A DNA stretch of 64,000 bases from Micromonospora tarapacensis (lineage in GTDB: Bacteria; Actinomycetota; Actinomycetes; Mycobacteriales; Micromonosporaceae), in NCBI RefSeq assembly GCF_019697375.1, contig NZ_JAHCDI010000004.1:1909324-1973323 (forward strand), written 5' to 3'. The translations under genes and the position numbers were made by a program. How positions within the stretch are numbered: the stretch's first letter is position 1; each line of letters opens with the position of its first letter. Below the pieces are notes generated by a model. That model made no database searches. It was not told the origin of the DNA and saw nothing but the letters and a program-made list of their open reading frames with translations. Of this stretch, positions 34,067 to 43,121 are shown piece by piece.

Positions 34067-35175
34067 TGTCCCCCACGATCGATTCCGCCGGCGCACCACC
34101 GGCGGTAACGGCCCGACTGTCCGGGCTGGACCGCTTCCTGCCGTTGTGGATCGGTCTGGCCATGGCCGCCGGGCTGCTGCTGGGCCGCTGGGTGCCCGGT
34201 CTGAACACCGCCCTGGAGGCGGTCAAGATCGGCGAGATCTCGCTGCCGATCGCGGTCGGGCTGCTGGTGATGATGTACCCCGTACTGGCCAAGGTCCGCT
34301 ACGACAAGCTCAACACCGTCACCGCTGACCGCCGGCTGCTGGCCTGGTCGATCGTGCTCAACTGGGTCCTCGGCCCGGCCCTGATGTTCGCACTGGCCTG
34401 GATCTTCCTGGCCGACCACGCCGAATACCGCACCGGGCTGATCATCGTCGGGCTGGCCCGCTGCATCGCGATGGTCATCATCTGGAACGACCTGGCCTGC
34501 GGTGACCGGGAGGCCGCCGCCGTACTCGTCGCCCTGAACTCAGGGTTCCAGGTGCTCGCGTTCGGCGTGCTGGGCTGGTTCTACCTCTCGGTGCTGCCCG
34601 AGTGGCTGAACCTGTCCGGTGCCGCGCTGGAGGTTTCCGGATGGGAGATCGCGGTCAACGTCCTGATCTTCCTCGGCATCCCACTGCTCGCCGGCTACCT
34701 CACCCGGCGCGTCGGCGAACGCACCAAGGGGCGCATCTGGTACGAGAGCCGCTTCCTGCCACGCATCGGCCCGATCGCCCTGTACGGGTTGCTGTTCACC
34801 ATCGTGCTGCTGTTCGCCCTGCAAGGCGAGGCCATCACCAGCAACCCCTGGGACGTGGCGCTGATCGCGGTACCGCTGATCGCCTACTTCGCGATCATGT
34901 GGGCCGGGTCCTACGCCATCGGCTGGGCGATCGGCCTGAACTACGAACGCACCACCACCCTGGCGTTCACCGCCGCCGGCAACAACTTCGAACTCGCCAT
35001 CGCCGTCGCGATCGGCACCTTCGGCGTCACCAGCGGCCAAGCCCTCGCAGGTGTCGTCGGTCCGCTGATCGAGGTGCCGGTCCTCGTCGGCCTGGTGTAC
35101 GTCAGCCTCGCGCTACGCCGTCGACTCTTTCCCGACACCACCGCAGCCGCCACGTCACCAGCACGGGTGCCGTGA
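34066..35175 (+). CDS. acr3: ACR3-family arsenite efflux permease
   Basis: An integral membrane arsenite exporter of 369 residues with about ten helices. Family marks include LPIAVGLLVMMYPVLAKV, the conserved Cys in GLARCIAMVIIWNDLACGD (essential in ACR3), and TLAFTAAGNNFELAIAVAIG followed by GPLIEVPVLVGLVYV. ATG 34066 overlaps the arsR stop (TGATG). Together with the arsenate reductases it gives the reduce-and-export arsenic resistance route. Confidence 0.95.
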   Translation: MSPTIDSAGAPPAVTARLSGLDRFLPLWIGLAMAAGLLLGRWVPGLNTALEAVKIGEISLPIAVGLLVMMYPVLAKVRYDKLNTVTADRRLLAWSIVLNWVLGPALMFALAWIFLADHAEYRTGLIIVGLARCIAMVIIWNDLACGDREAAAVLVALNSGFQVLAFGVLGWFYLSVLPEWLNLSGAALEVSGWEIAVNVLIFLGIPLLAGYLTRRVGERTKGRIWYESRFLPRIGPIALYGLLFTIVLLFALQGEAITSNPWDVALIAVPLIAYFAIMWAGSYAIGWAIGLNYERTTTLAFTAAGNNFELAIAVAIGTFGVTSGQALAGVVGPLIEVPVLVGLVYVSLALRRRLFPDTTAAATSPARVP

Positions 35176-35339
35176 GCCGGGCCCCCGGCGTCCGATCAAC
35201 CATGCCCCCACGGGTGCGGATCCCGCCGGATCCGCACCCGGCCCCGGCGGTGACCGTCTTCCGCGGCGACCGCCCGCTCAGCGACATCTAGGCTGAGCCC
35301 GTCGACAGCAATCCCGCGTCTGTGGAGGAACCCGACCTG

Positions 35340-35771
35340 ATGTCCGACAAGCCCAGCGTCCTGTTCGTGTGCGTCCACAACGCCGGCCGCTCCCAGATGG
35401 CCGCCGGCTGGTTGCGCCACCTCGCCGGCGACTCCGTCGAAGTCCGCTCCGCCGGCTCCGCCCCCGCCAGCCAGATCAACCCGGCCGCCGTACAGGCCAT
35501 GGCCGAAGTCGGCATCGACATCACCGACCAGACCCCGAAGAAGCTCGGGTACGAGGCAGCCGAAGCCAGCGACGTCATCATCACCATGGGCTGCGGCGAC
35601 GCCTGCCCCGTCTTTCCCGGCAAGCGCTACGAGGACTGGAAACTCGACGACCCCGCCGGTCAGGGCATCGAGGCAGTACGACCCATCCGTGACGACATCC
35701 GTCACCGCGTCGAACAGCTCATCGGCGACCTGGCGCCGGCCCCGCGCACGGCGCGATCACCGAGGGACTAG
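35340..35771 (+). CDS. arsC: arsenate reductase (LMW-PTP fold)
   Basis: A 143-residue cytoplasmic arsenate reductase. It shows the P-loop CVHNAGRSQMAAG, the segment SAGSAPASQINPAAVQAM, and the cysteine region MGCGDACPVFPGKRYEDW, followed by DDPAG. It is closely similar to the C-terminal domain of the fusion gene at 32290-33633. ATG 35340 has GGAGG upstream. It lies 164 bp after acr3 in the same direction. Confidence 0.93.
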   Translation: MSDKPSVLFVCVHNAGRSQMAAGWLRHLAGDSVEVRSAGSAPASQINPAAVQAMAEVGIDITDQTPKKLGYEAAEASDVIITMGCGDACPVFPGKRYEDWKLDDPAGQGIEAVRPIRDDIRHRVEQLIGDLAPAPRTARSPRD

Positions 35772-36096
35772 AACGCGGGTGTGAAAGCCGCGGCGGTCCC
35801 CGCCCGTACTCGACGCTGCGCCCGCGCCGGGCACCCGGGCGGGTCAGCGTCCAGGTCGATCACGGCGAGCGGCACGGCTGTTTCGGCATAACTCTAGGTT
35901 GACATATCTCTAATCAGTGTCCAGTCTCTGTTTCGACAGTCGTCAAGACACAGCCATGGGGCAAGTAGCCATCAGCGAAGGACAGGGTGTTGCGGATGAT
36001 GTGGTCTGTGTCGGCAGACCCGCTCGGACAGGTCTACGTGGGCCGGACGGCGGCCACCCCGGCAAGCTGCCGGGCCGGCGCCTGCTGCACCGGCTG
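35772..36096 (+). promoter_or_regulatory. leader region before the MFS gene
   Basis: The region has no supported gene. An AT-richer stretch near 35896-35925 contains TTGACA followed by ATATCTCTAATCAG, which resembles an ArsR-type promoter/operator. The MFS frame is open upstream to 35917, but the extension is not membrane-like and has no RBS. Confidence 0.4.
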
Positions 36097-37338
36097 ATGA
36101 CCACATCCACGCTGGTGTCCGCCGACTCGACAGGCGGCGAACACCAGCGGTGGCGCATCGTCGCCGCACTCGCCATTACCTCCACCGTCGGCTACGGCAC
36201 CCTGTACTACGCCTACGCCGTCCTCCTCAGACCCATGGCCACCAGCCTCGACGCCTCCACCACCGCCGTCACCGGCGCACTCACCGCCAGCGTTCTCGCC
36301 GGCGCCCTCATGGCAATCCCCATCGGCCGCTGGCTCGACCGGCACGGCGGCCGGGCGCTCATGACCGCCGGCTCGATCACCGCCACCGCCCTCCTGGTCG
36401 CCTGGTCCCAGGTCCAGACCATCGGACAGCTCTACGCCGTCATGACCGGCATTGGAATCACCGGCGCGATGGTCCTCTACGAACCCGCCTTCGCCGTCAT
36501 CGTCTCCTGGTTCACCCCCGACCGACGCCCCACCGCCCTGCTCGCAGTCACCATCGTCGCCGGGTTCGCCAGCACCATCTTCATGCCCCTCACCGGTCTC
36601 CTGATCGCTCACCTCGGCTGGCGTACCACGCTGCTCGCGCTCGCCGCCATTCACGGACTGCTAACCGTGCCGCTACACGCCCTCACCATCCGCACACCCC
36701 CACCCCCCGCCGCGCCCACCGCCGCAGCGCTTTCGGACCGCACCCAGCGACGGGCGGCGGCCCGCACCGCCACCCACGACCCTCGATTCTGGATCCTCAC
36801 CGCCGCCCTCATCGCCCACGGCGCCGCCACCAGCACCATCGCCGTCCACCTCATCGGCTACCTCACCAGCCGCGGCCACCCCGCCACCTTCGCCGCCACC
36901 GCCACGGGCCTCCTGGGCGTCCTGTCCGTCACCGGCAGACTCGTCCTCACCGCCGCCCGACGCCACTTACCGGTCACCACCATCGTCGCCACGGTCTTCG
37001 CCGTCCAGGCCGCTGCCGTCCTCGCCCTGCCTTTCACCGGAGGCAGCCGGATCGGCGCCGTCATCACCGTTACCGGATTCGGTATCGGCTTCGGCATCGC
37101 CCATCTCGCCACCCCTGCCCTCCTCACCGACCGTTACGGCACCGCCGCCTACGCCACCATTGCCGGGCGACTCGCCGCCCCGGTCACCATCGCCAGGGCC
37201 ACCGCCCCACTCGGCGCCGCTGCCATCCTGCACACCGGCGGCGGATACCTTCTCCTGCTCGGTGCCGTGGGTGCCTGCTGCGTCCTCGCCGCCACCGGCA
37301 TGCTCGTCCGGAGCGCGACTCCGGTGCCGCCCGCCTGA
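36097..37338 (+). CDS. MFS transporter of the arsenic island
   Basis: A 413-residue major facilitator with about 12 helices. The loop 2-3 motif appears as GRWLDRHGGRALMTAG, and other conserved parts are YEPAFAVIVSWFTPDRRPTALL and RFWILTAALIAHG. The start ATG 36097 follows a Gly/Arg-rich untranslated stretch. Its position after arsC suggests export of an arsenic species or a linked compound. The group resembles general MFS exporters, so the substrate is inferred from context only. Confidence 0.85.
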   Translation: MTTSTLVSADSTGGEHQRWRIVAALAITSTVGYGTLYYAYAVLLRPMATSLDASTTAVTGALTASVLAGALMAIPIGRWLDRHGGRALMTAGSITATALLVAWSQVQTIGQLYAVMTGIGITGAMVLYEPAFAVIVSWFTPDRRPTALLAVTIVAGFASTIFMPLTGLLIAHLGWRTTLLALAAIHGLLTVPLHALTIRTPPPPAAPTAAALSDRTQRRAAARTATHDPRFWILTAALIAHGAATSTIAVHLIGYLTSRGHPATFAATATGLLGVLSVTGRLVLTAARRHLPVTTIVATVFAVQAAAVLALPFTGGSRIGAVITVTGFGIGFGIAHLATPALLTDRYGTAAYATIAGRLAAPVTIARATAPLGAAAILHTGGGYLLLLGAVGACCVLAATGMLVRSATPVPPA

Positions 37339-37430
37339 CCTCCCCCGGGCAGCAGCACCGCGACCACCGGAACAGACACCCACCGAGCCCCACCACCCTG
37401 GACGAGGGGCCGTGCGGGCCGTGGCCCTGG

Positions 37431-38006
37431 TCAGCGGGCGACGTCGTAGACCAGCTTCTGGATTCCGTTGGCGTAGGACTCGCTCTCGACGAGGTTGAGG
37501 TTCTGCTTGTCCCGGTCGGTGTCGCTGAACAGCCGCTTGCCCGCACCGAGCAGGACCGGGAAGACCAGCAGGTGGTAGCGGTCGATCAGACCGGCGTCGG
37601 ACAGGTTGCGGTGCAGCGTCGCGCTGCCGTGAATGCTGATCGGCCCACCCTCGGTCTGCTTGAGCGCGGCGACGTCGTCCAGCGACCGGAGGATGACGAT
37701 CTCCCCCCAGTTGGACACCAGGTCCTGCTCTTTCAGGCTGGTCGACACGACGTACTTCGGCATCGCGTTGTAGCCGGCGAACTCGTCGGTCATGTCCGGC
37801 CACACCGGCGCGAACGCCTGGTAGCTGACCCGGCCCAGCATCATTGCCGTGGCCTCGTCCTGTTCGCGGCCCTTGATCTCGTAGGCGGCCTCGTCGAACG
37901 CGATGTCGTTGAAGGTCCAGCCCGAGTTGCGGTAGCCCGGTTCTCCGCCGGGTGCCTCGACGACGCCGTCGAGCGAGACGAACGCGGTGGCGATCAGGGT
38001 ACGCAT
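37431..38006 (-). CDS. dihydrofolate-reductase-like protein (RibD C-terminal domain)
   Basis: A 191-residue protein with the RibD-C/DHFR fold: FVSLDGVVEAPGG, MLGRVSYQAFAPVWP, KYVVSTSL, ISIHGSATLHRNL and YHLLVFPVLLGAGKRLF. These proteins bind NADPH, and many are of unknown substrate ('YwjB/YyaP-like'). ATG 38006. It is convergent with the MFS gene, and no folate or riboflavin genes are near. Confidence 0.87.
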   Translation of the reverse strand: MRTLIATAFVSLDGVVEAPGGEPGYRNSGWTFNDIAFDEAAYEIKGREQDEATAMMLGRVSYQAFAPVWPDMTDEFAGYNAMPKYVVSTSLKEQDLVSNWGEIVILRSLDDVAALKQTEGGPISIHGSATLHRNLSDAGLIDRYHLLVFPVLLGAGKRLFSDTDRDKQNLNLVESESYANGIQKLVYDVAR

Positions 38007-38121
38007 GCGGTTGCTCCTTGGTGTTGGTCTGACCTGCTGTCGTCAGTGCGACGAGCGGGAGTCGCCGGATTCGACAGCCCACGCCGAGAAATCTCCTACC
38101 ACTTTCCGGAGCCCGAGCGGG

Positions 38122-39507
38122 TCAGGCGGGAGTGGCAGGCTGGCGCGCCGTGTCCGGGTCGAGCGACGCGCCCGCGGGGACGAGGCTGACCACGCCCGCG
38201 GGCAGCCGGACGGGTCGGACGTCACCGTAGCCGAGCATGCCGGTCACGTCGGGGCCGGCGAGCGTGTACCGGCGGCCGAGGTCGGTCACCACGGAGATCG
38301 CCCCGCCGGTGGCACCCGGCGCGGCGACCGACTCGACGACCGCGCCCCGCCCCGGCTCCACGAGCACGTGGTCGGCGGTCGTCGAGTCGGTCGGCTGTTG
38401 CGGCGCCGGGGCCAGCGCGGGCAGTTCCACACCCAGCCGCAGCTCGACCGGACCGGTGTCGCCGCCGACCCGCGCGCACACCGCCGACGAGTCCACCGTG
38501 ACCAGCCGGGGCGGCGCGCTCGGTGGCGCGTCGGGCCCGGTCGGCGCGCGATCTGGCAACTGGGGCAGGGCGGCGAAGCGGCCGAGGCTTATCTGCTCCG
38601 GCTCCCGCTGGCCGGTACGCGCGAGCAGCAGGCCGGCCTGCAGCTCGGTGATGCCGGCGAGCCCGTCGCGCAGCACCACGGCGTACTGCCGGCCGCCGCC
38701 GGAGTTGGTCACCAGCAGCACGTCACCGATCCGGGCCGCGGAGACCCGCGCGGACCGCCGGCCGAGGCCGGGCGGGTCCGGTGGGGCCAGGTCGGTGCCG
38801 GCCGGCACCGCGTTCAGCAGGGCCGCGGCCACCGGGACGGCCCGGGACCGGGTGGTCGCCAGTGCCGCCAACACCCGCTCGGTGTCGCGGATCAGGTGCC
38901 GCCGCTGCTGCCAGACCAGGTGCAGCCGACCGTCGGGATCACGTAGCAGCAGCCCGTCCCGCCCGAGCGGCCGGCCGCCGTCGCCGTCGGTGCTGCCGGC
39001 GCCGACCATCAGCACCGACCACGGTGCGGGCCGGCCCTCGGTGGCGGTGACCGAACAGACCGTCCACGGCGCGGCGGCGAGGCGGCCCGCCGCGGGCAGT
39101 GAGTCGGGGGCGTCGGCGATGCCCAGTGGCCGCCCCCTCGGCACCCCGTCGATCGACCGGCGCGACACGAGCACGGTCTTCGGCCGCTCCGCGCCGATGA
39201 TGAGCAGCGCGGACGCGTAGTTGAGCACCGGGTGCAGCCGCTCCTCCCGGTAGACGAACCGGGCGCCGGACTCCTTCTCCACGATGACCGCCCCGGTGTC
39301 GCGCCACTTCGCCCCGCCGCCGACGAAGAGGCCGTGGAGGGCCGCGCCGCCCAGCGCGATGACCGCCACCAGCACGCTGGCCATCCCGGCGCCGGCGAGC
39401 CGGCGAAACGGTGACCGCACCGGGTCGGTCTCGCGCATCACCAGGGCGGCCACCGTGCGCTGGATGGTGAACTGGTACGAGTGCAGCTGGTCCTGCCGCG
39501 ACGGCAT
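38122..39507 (-). CDS. eccB: type VII secretion protein EccB (orphan)
   Basis: A 461-residue ESX core component. The N-terminus has the EccB signature MPSRQDQLHSYQFTIQRTVAAL, then RSPFRRLAGAG and one transmembrane helix (MASVLVAVIALGGAALHGLF). A large extracytoplasmic part follows, with repeated beta-rich segments and conserved ILxIGAERPKTV-like and VCARV pieces. ATG 39507 has GGGGA upstream. No eccC, eccD, eccE, mycP or esx genes flank it, so it is either an orphan or part of a scattered system. Confidence 0.9.
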   Translation of the reverse strand: MPSRQDQLHSYQFTIQRTVAALVMRETDPVRSPFRRLAGAGMASVLVAVIALGGAALHGLFVGGGAKWRDTGAVIVEKESGARFVYREERLHPVLNYASALLIIGAERPKTVLVSRRSIDGVPRGRPLGIADAPDSLPAAGRLAAAPWTVCSVTATEGRPAPWSVLMVGAGSTDGDGGRPLGRDGLLLRDPDGRLHLVWQQRRHLIRDTERVLAALATTRSRAVPVAAALLNAVPAGTDLAPPDPPGLGRRSARVSAARIGDVLLVTNSGGGRQYAVVLRDGLAGITELQAGLLLARTGQREPEQISLGRFAALPQLPDRAPTGPDAPPSAPPRLVTVDSSAVCARVGGDTGPVELRLGVELPALAPAPQQPTDSTTADHVLVEPGRGAVVESVAAPGATGGAISVVTDLGRRYTLAGPDVTGMLGYGDVRPVRLPAGVVSLVPAGASLDPDTARQPATPA

Positions 39508-39618
39508 GGATTCCCCTCCGGCGAAACGGTCGGGGCACAGGATATGCGGTGCGTCGATGTGCCGGGGACCGTGCGTCACGCCGCGGGCGGCACCGCACCG
39601 GCCGGTAGCATTCCGGCG

Positions 39619-40338
39619 GTGAGCGTACGTTTCGAGGAACTGGCCTGGCGGCCGACCCCACTCGGCGAGATCAGCCTGCGCCGGCGCCGCGATCCCCGGC
39701 TCGACCTGGAGGTGTACGAGGTCAAGCTCGACGACGAGTTCCTGATGTCGAGCCTGTTCACCGCCGGTGAGATCGAGCTGGCCCGGTTGGGGCTGGCGCC
39801 GCTGGCCGGCGACCGCCTCGATGTCGTCGTCGGCGGGTTGGGGCTCGGCTACACCGCCCGCACCGCACTGCGGGACGACCGGGTCGCCTCGCTGCTGGTG
39901 GTGGAGGCGGTCGAGGACGTCATCGACTGGCACCGGCGCGGTCTGCTGCCCTTCGCCGCCGGGCTGGCCACGGATCCGCGTACCCGGCTGGTGCGGGCCG
40001 ATTTCTTCGCCCGGGTGGCCGGTCCGGACGGCCTCGACCCCGACGACGCCGGGCGCCGGTTCCACGCCGTGCTGCTGGACGTCGACCACTCCCCCCGGCA
40101 TCGGCTGCATCCGAGCCACGCCGCCTTCTACGAACCTGACGGGCTGCGCCGGCTGGCGCGGCTGCTGCACCCGGGCGGGGCCTTCGCCCTCTGGTCGGAC
40201 GACCCGCCGGACCCGGGCTTCGAGGCCGCCCTCGGTGCCGTGTTCGCGACCCACCGCAGTCATGTGGTGCGCTTCGCCAATCCGCTGACCGGCGGCGAGT
40301 CGACAAACACCGTCTACGTCGCGCAGACTTCCCCCTGA
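39619..40338 (+). CDS. spermidine-synthase-like SAM-dependent enzyme
   Basis: A 239-residue protein of the spermidine synthase/methyltransferase fold. It shows VVVGGLGLGYTARTAL (cofactor loop), LLVVEAVEDVIDWH, and VLLDVDHSPRHRLHP, where the polyamine-binding acidic residues would lie. There is no speD or other polyamine gene nearby, and the family includes many proteins of unknown substrate. GTG 39619 starts it. It is divergent from eccB. Confidence 0.78.
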   Translation: MSVRFEELAWRPTPLGEISLRRRRDPRLDLEVYEVKLDDEFLMSSLFTAGEIELARLGLAPLAGDRLDVVVGGLGLGYTARTALRDDRVASLLVVEAVEDVIDWHRRGLLPFAAGLATDPRTRLVRADFFARVAGPDGLDPDDAGRRFHAVLLDVDHSPRHRLHPSHAAFYEPDGLRRLARLLHPGGAFALWSDDPPDPGFEAALGAVFATHRSHVVRFANPLTGGESTNTVYVAQTSP

Positions 40339-40437
40339 TCTCGCCGTCTACCTGCCCAGACGGCATGAGCTGGGCGGGATCGGGTAGCCGGGGCCGCAGG
40401 CCGACCGGACCGACCGGCGGCCGTACGGGAGGTGGAG

Positions 40438-40614
40438 ATGCGTGCCCTGCTCTGGGTCGTCGGCGTGGTCGCCGGCGTACTGATCCTGCTCGGGCTGCTC
40501 CTCGAGGCGGTCCGCTGGCTGGTCATCATCGGCGTGATCGCCCTCGCCGCGGTGATCGTGCTGGGCTTCCTGCGCGGTCGCCAGGCGGTCCGCAACTACC
40601 CCGGCCGCCATTAG
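40438..40614 (+). CDS. small membrane protein
   Basis: A 58-residue protein made of two predicted helices (LLWVVGVVAGVLILLGLLLEA and WLVIIGVIALAAVIVLGFL) with a basic C-terminal end. GGGAGGTG lies just before ATG 40438. It resembles small hypothetical membrane proteins common in actinobacteria; no function is known. Confidence 0.6.
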   Translation: MRALLWVVGVVAGVLILLGLLLEAVRWLVIIGVIALAAVIVLGFLRGRQAVRNYPGRH

Positions 40615-40641
40615 CCGGGGCGAGCCCGCCGCCCGCGGCGC

Positions 40642-40664
40642 AGCCGACCCGGTCAGGGTCGGGC
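40642..40664. terminator. hairpin between convergent genes
   Basis: CCGACCC and GGGTCGG pair across GGTCA (40644-40662), extended by one further pair with a bulge. It lies between the small membrane protein gene and the desaturase gene, whose 3' ends face each other. Confidence 0.55.
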
Positions 40665-40768
40665 TGATCCGTCTGCGCTCTCAGCCCGACAGGGCGCGGA
40701 GCACGTCCAGGTTCCCGCCGCCCCGGCCGGCGTCACGTTCCGATGGATTTCGGCGGTAGGCCCCCGGG

Positions 40769-41926
40769 TCAGGCCGCGACGAGAGCCCGGGCCGGACGGT
40801 CGCCGGTGTCGTCGAGCGGGGCGGTCGGGGTGGCGGGCCGGCGGCGGTTGGGCAGGGCCAACCGGAAGACCTTCCGCCAGGCCGAGAAGACCTGCCGGGG
40901 CAGTGACCCGGTGGTGTACTTCAGCCCGTACCGGTCGAACAGCGCCCGCACCTCGGGGGCGATCTCCTGGTAGCGGTTGCTCGGCAGGTCGGGGAAGAGG
41001 TGGTGCTCGATCTGGAACGACAGGTTGCCGGTCATGATGTGCAGCAGCCGGCTGCCGCTGATGTTGGCCGAACCGAGCATCTGCCGCACGTACCACTCCC
41101 CTCGGCTCTCGCCCTCGATGGAGGACTTCTCGAAGGTCTCCACGCCCTCCGGGAAGTGCCCACACATGATCACCGAGTGGCTCCACAGGTTGCGGATCAG
41201 GTTCGCGGTGAAGGTGGCGGCCATGGTGTGGAAGAACGACGGGCCGGACAGCAGCGGGTGCACGATGTAGTCCTTGAGGACCTGGCGACGGATCTTCCGG
41301 CCGACCGCGCGGACCCGGGCCCGGAACTGCGGGTCCTTGTGCCGCCCGTCCTTGAGGTTCTCCGCCAGGTCGAGGTCGTACGCGGCGATGCCGTACTCGA
41401 AGAAGCAGGCGTTGACGAAGTTGTACAGCGGCTGGCCCAGATACGCCGGGTGCCAGGGCTGGTCCTCGTCGACCCGCATGATGCCGTAGCCGAGGTCGTT
41501 GTCCTTGCCGACGACGTTGGTGAACCGGTGGTGCAGCTCGTTGTGCGAGCGCTTCCACTGGTCGGCCGGGGAGACATGGTCCCACTCCCAACTGGCGGAG
41601 TGGATCTTCGGGTCACGCATCCAGTCCCACTGGCCGTGCAGGATGTTGTGCCCGATCTCCATGTTCTCCAGGATCTTCGCCACCGAGAGCCCGGCGGTGC
41701 CGACGATCCAGGCCGGCGGGAACAGCGAGAACAGCAGCACCACCCGGCTGCCGATCTCCAGCTTGCGCTGGGTCGAGATGACCTTCCGGATGTAGGCGGC
41801 GTCGCGCTCGCCCCGAGAGGCGATCACCCGCTCCCGGATGGCGTCGAGTTCCCTGCCGAGGGTCTCGATGTCCTCGGCGGTGAGGTGGGCGATCGGGTTG
41901 GCGGCCTTCTTCTGGATGACGGTCAC
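40769..41926 (-). CDS. membrane fatty acid desaturase
   Basis: A 385-residue acyl-CoA-type (DesA3-like) desaturase that would insert a double bond into fatty acyl chains. The three His boxes are HNILHG (HxxxH), HNELHHR (HxxHH) and QIEHHLFP (QxxHH). Two hydrophobic blocks form the membrane part. It is 16 bp downstream of a ferredoxin-reductase gene, its probable electron donor, matching the DesA3/Rv3230c pair of mycobacteria. GTG 41926. Confidence 0.93.
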   Translation of the reverse strand: MTVIQKKAANPIAHLTAEDIETLGRELDAIRERVIASRGERDAAYIRKVISTQRKLEIGSRVVLLFSLFPPAWIVGTAGLSVAKILENMEIGHNILHGQWDWMRDPKIHSASWEWDHVSPADQWKRSHNELHHRFTNVVGKDNDLGYGIMRVDEDQPWHPAYLGQPLYNFVNACFFEYGIAAYDLDLAENLKDGRHKDPQFRARVRAVGRKIRRQVLKDYIVHPLLSGPSFFHTMAATFTANLIRNLWSHSVIMCGHFPEGVETFEKSSIEGESRGEWYVRQMLGSANISGSRLLHIMTGNLSFQIEHHLFPDLPSNRYQEIAPEVRALFDRYGLKYTTGSLPRQVFSAWRKVFRLALPNRRRPATPTAPLDDTGDRPARALVAA

Positions 41927-41942
41927 GTCGGCGGGTCTCCGA

Positions 41943-43037
41943 TCAGATTTCGAGTTCGCACGGGCCGGCCGCGGCAGACACGCAGGTCTGTACGCGCACG
42001 CCGTCGCCCGGCAGGGCGGTGGTGAGCTGGCCGTTGCGCAGGTCGCGGACCGCGCCCTCGCGCAGCGGCAGGACGCAGCCGAAGCAGATGCCCATCCGGC
42101 AGCCCGACGGCATCAGCACCCCGGCGTTCTCGCCGGCGTCGAGCAGCGGGGTCGCGCCGGCCGCCTCGACCGTCACCGACGACCGGGTGAAGGTGACCGT
42201 CCCGCCGTCACCGGCGGTGATCACGGTGGGGCGGAACCGCTCGGTGTGCAGCCGCTCGGCCCGGCCCCGGGCCGACCAGTGCGCCTCGACCGCGTCGAGC
42301 AGCCCCAGCGGGCCGCAGGCCCAGGTCCGCCGGTCCAGATGGTCGGGCACCAGGGTGTCGAGTTCGGCCACCTCCAGCAGGCCCTCGACGCTGGTGTGCC
42401 GCTCCACCAGCCGGATCCCGCCCCGCTCGGCGAGGCCGCGCAGCTCCGCGCCGAAGACCACGTCGGCCGCGGTGGGCGCCGAGTGGACCAGTACCACGTC
42501 GCTGCCGGCCAGCGCGCCGGAGCGCAGCATTCCGGCCACCGGGGTGATGCCGCTGCCTGCGGTGAGGAACAGCACCCGCGACGGCGCGGGCTGCGGCAGC
42601 ACGAAGTCGCCGCGCGCCTGGTCGAGCTGCACGATCGTGCCCGGCCGGACCCGGCGGACCAAATGGTTGCTGACCACACCGTCGGGGATCGCCTTGACCG
42701 TCACCGAGATCGGGTCGGTGCGACGGCCCGCGACGGAGGTCACCGAGTAGGCCCGCCACTGCCGGACCCCGTCGACGTCGACGCCGAGCCGGATGTACTG
42801 GCCCGGGACGTGCCCGCGCCAGCTGCGCCCGGGCTGGATCACCAGGGTCGCCGCGTCCCGGGTCTCCGGGCGGACCGCGACGATCCGGCCGCGCAGGTCG
42901 GCGCCGGCCCGCAGCGGGGCGACCAGGTCGAGGTAGTCCCCGGGCAGCACCGGCGTGGTCACCGTCTCGGCGAGCCGCCACAGGCGGCGCCGCAGGGATC
43001 CGTTGGTGGTGCCCGGTCGCGGAACGGTGGCGGTCAT
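41943..43037 (-). CDS. ferredoxin reductase (FAD, NADPH and [2Fe-2S] domains)
   Basis: A 364-residue oxidoreductase that passes electrons from NADPH to the desaturase. The FAD site is GQYIRLGV...RAYSVTS, the nucleotide site is LFLTAGSGITPVAGML with TWACGPLGLLDAVE, and the C-terminal plant-type cluster is CRMGICFGC with a later Cys in VQTCVS. ATG 43037 is preferred over the upstream frame at 43097. It is the first gene of the reductase-desaturase unit and is divergent from a PucR-family regulator. Confidence 0.92.
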   Translation of the reverse strand: MTATVPRPGTTNGSLRRRLWRLAETVTTPVLPGDYLDLVAPLRAGADLRGRIVAVRPETRDAATLVIQPGRSWRGHVPGQYIRLGVDVDGVRQWRAYSVTSVAGRRTDPISVTVKAIPDGVVSNHLVRRVRPGTIVQLDQARGDFVLPQPAPSRVLFLTAGSGITPVAGMLRSGALAGSDVVLVHSAPTAADVVFGAELRGLAERGGIRLVERHTSVEGLLEVAELDTLVPDHLDRRTWACGPLGLLDAVEAHWSARGRAERLHTERFRPTVITAGDGGTVTFTRSSVTVEAAGATPLLDAGENAGVLMPSGCRMGICFGCVLPLREGAVRDLRNGQLTTALPGDGVRVQTCVSAAAGPCELEI

Positions 43038-43121
43038 AGGACGATGGTCGCGGCGCGGGGGCATAAAATCTTGGCCTGCGAAGGTAAAGCAATCCATCCC
43101 TTTTGTGCGGGGAGAACAACT

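Noticed and set aside
35917..36096. 60-codon N-terminal extension of the MFS protein
   Set aside because: It is not membrane-like, lacks an RBS and shows no family similarity; ATG 36097 directly precedes the first helix region.
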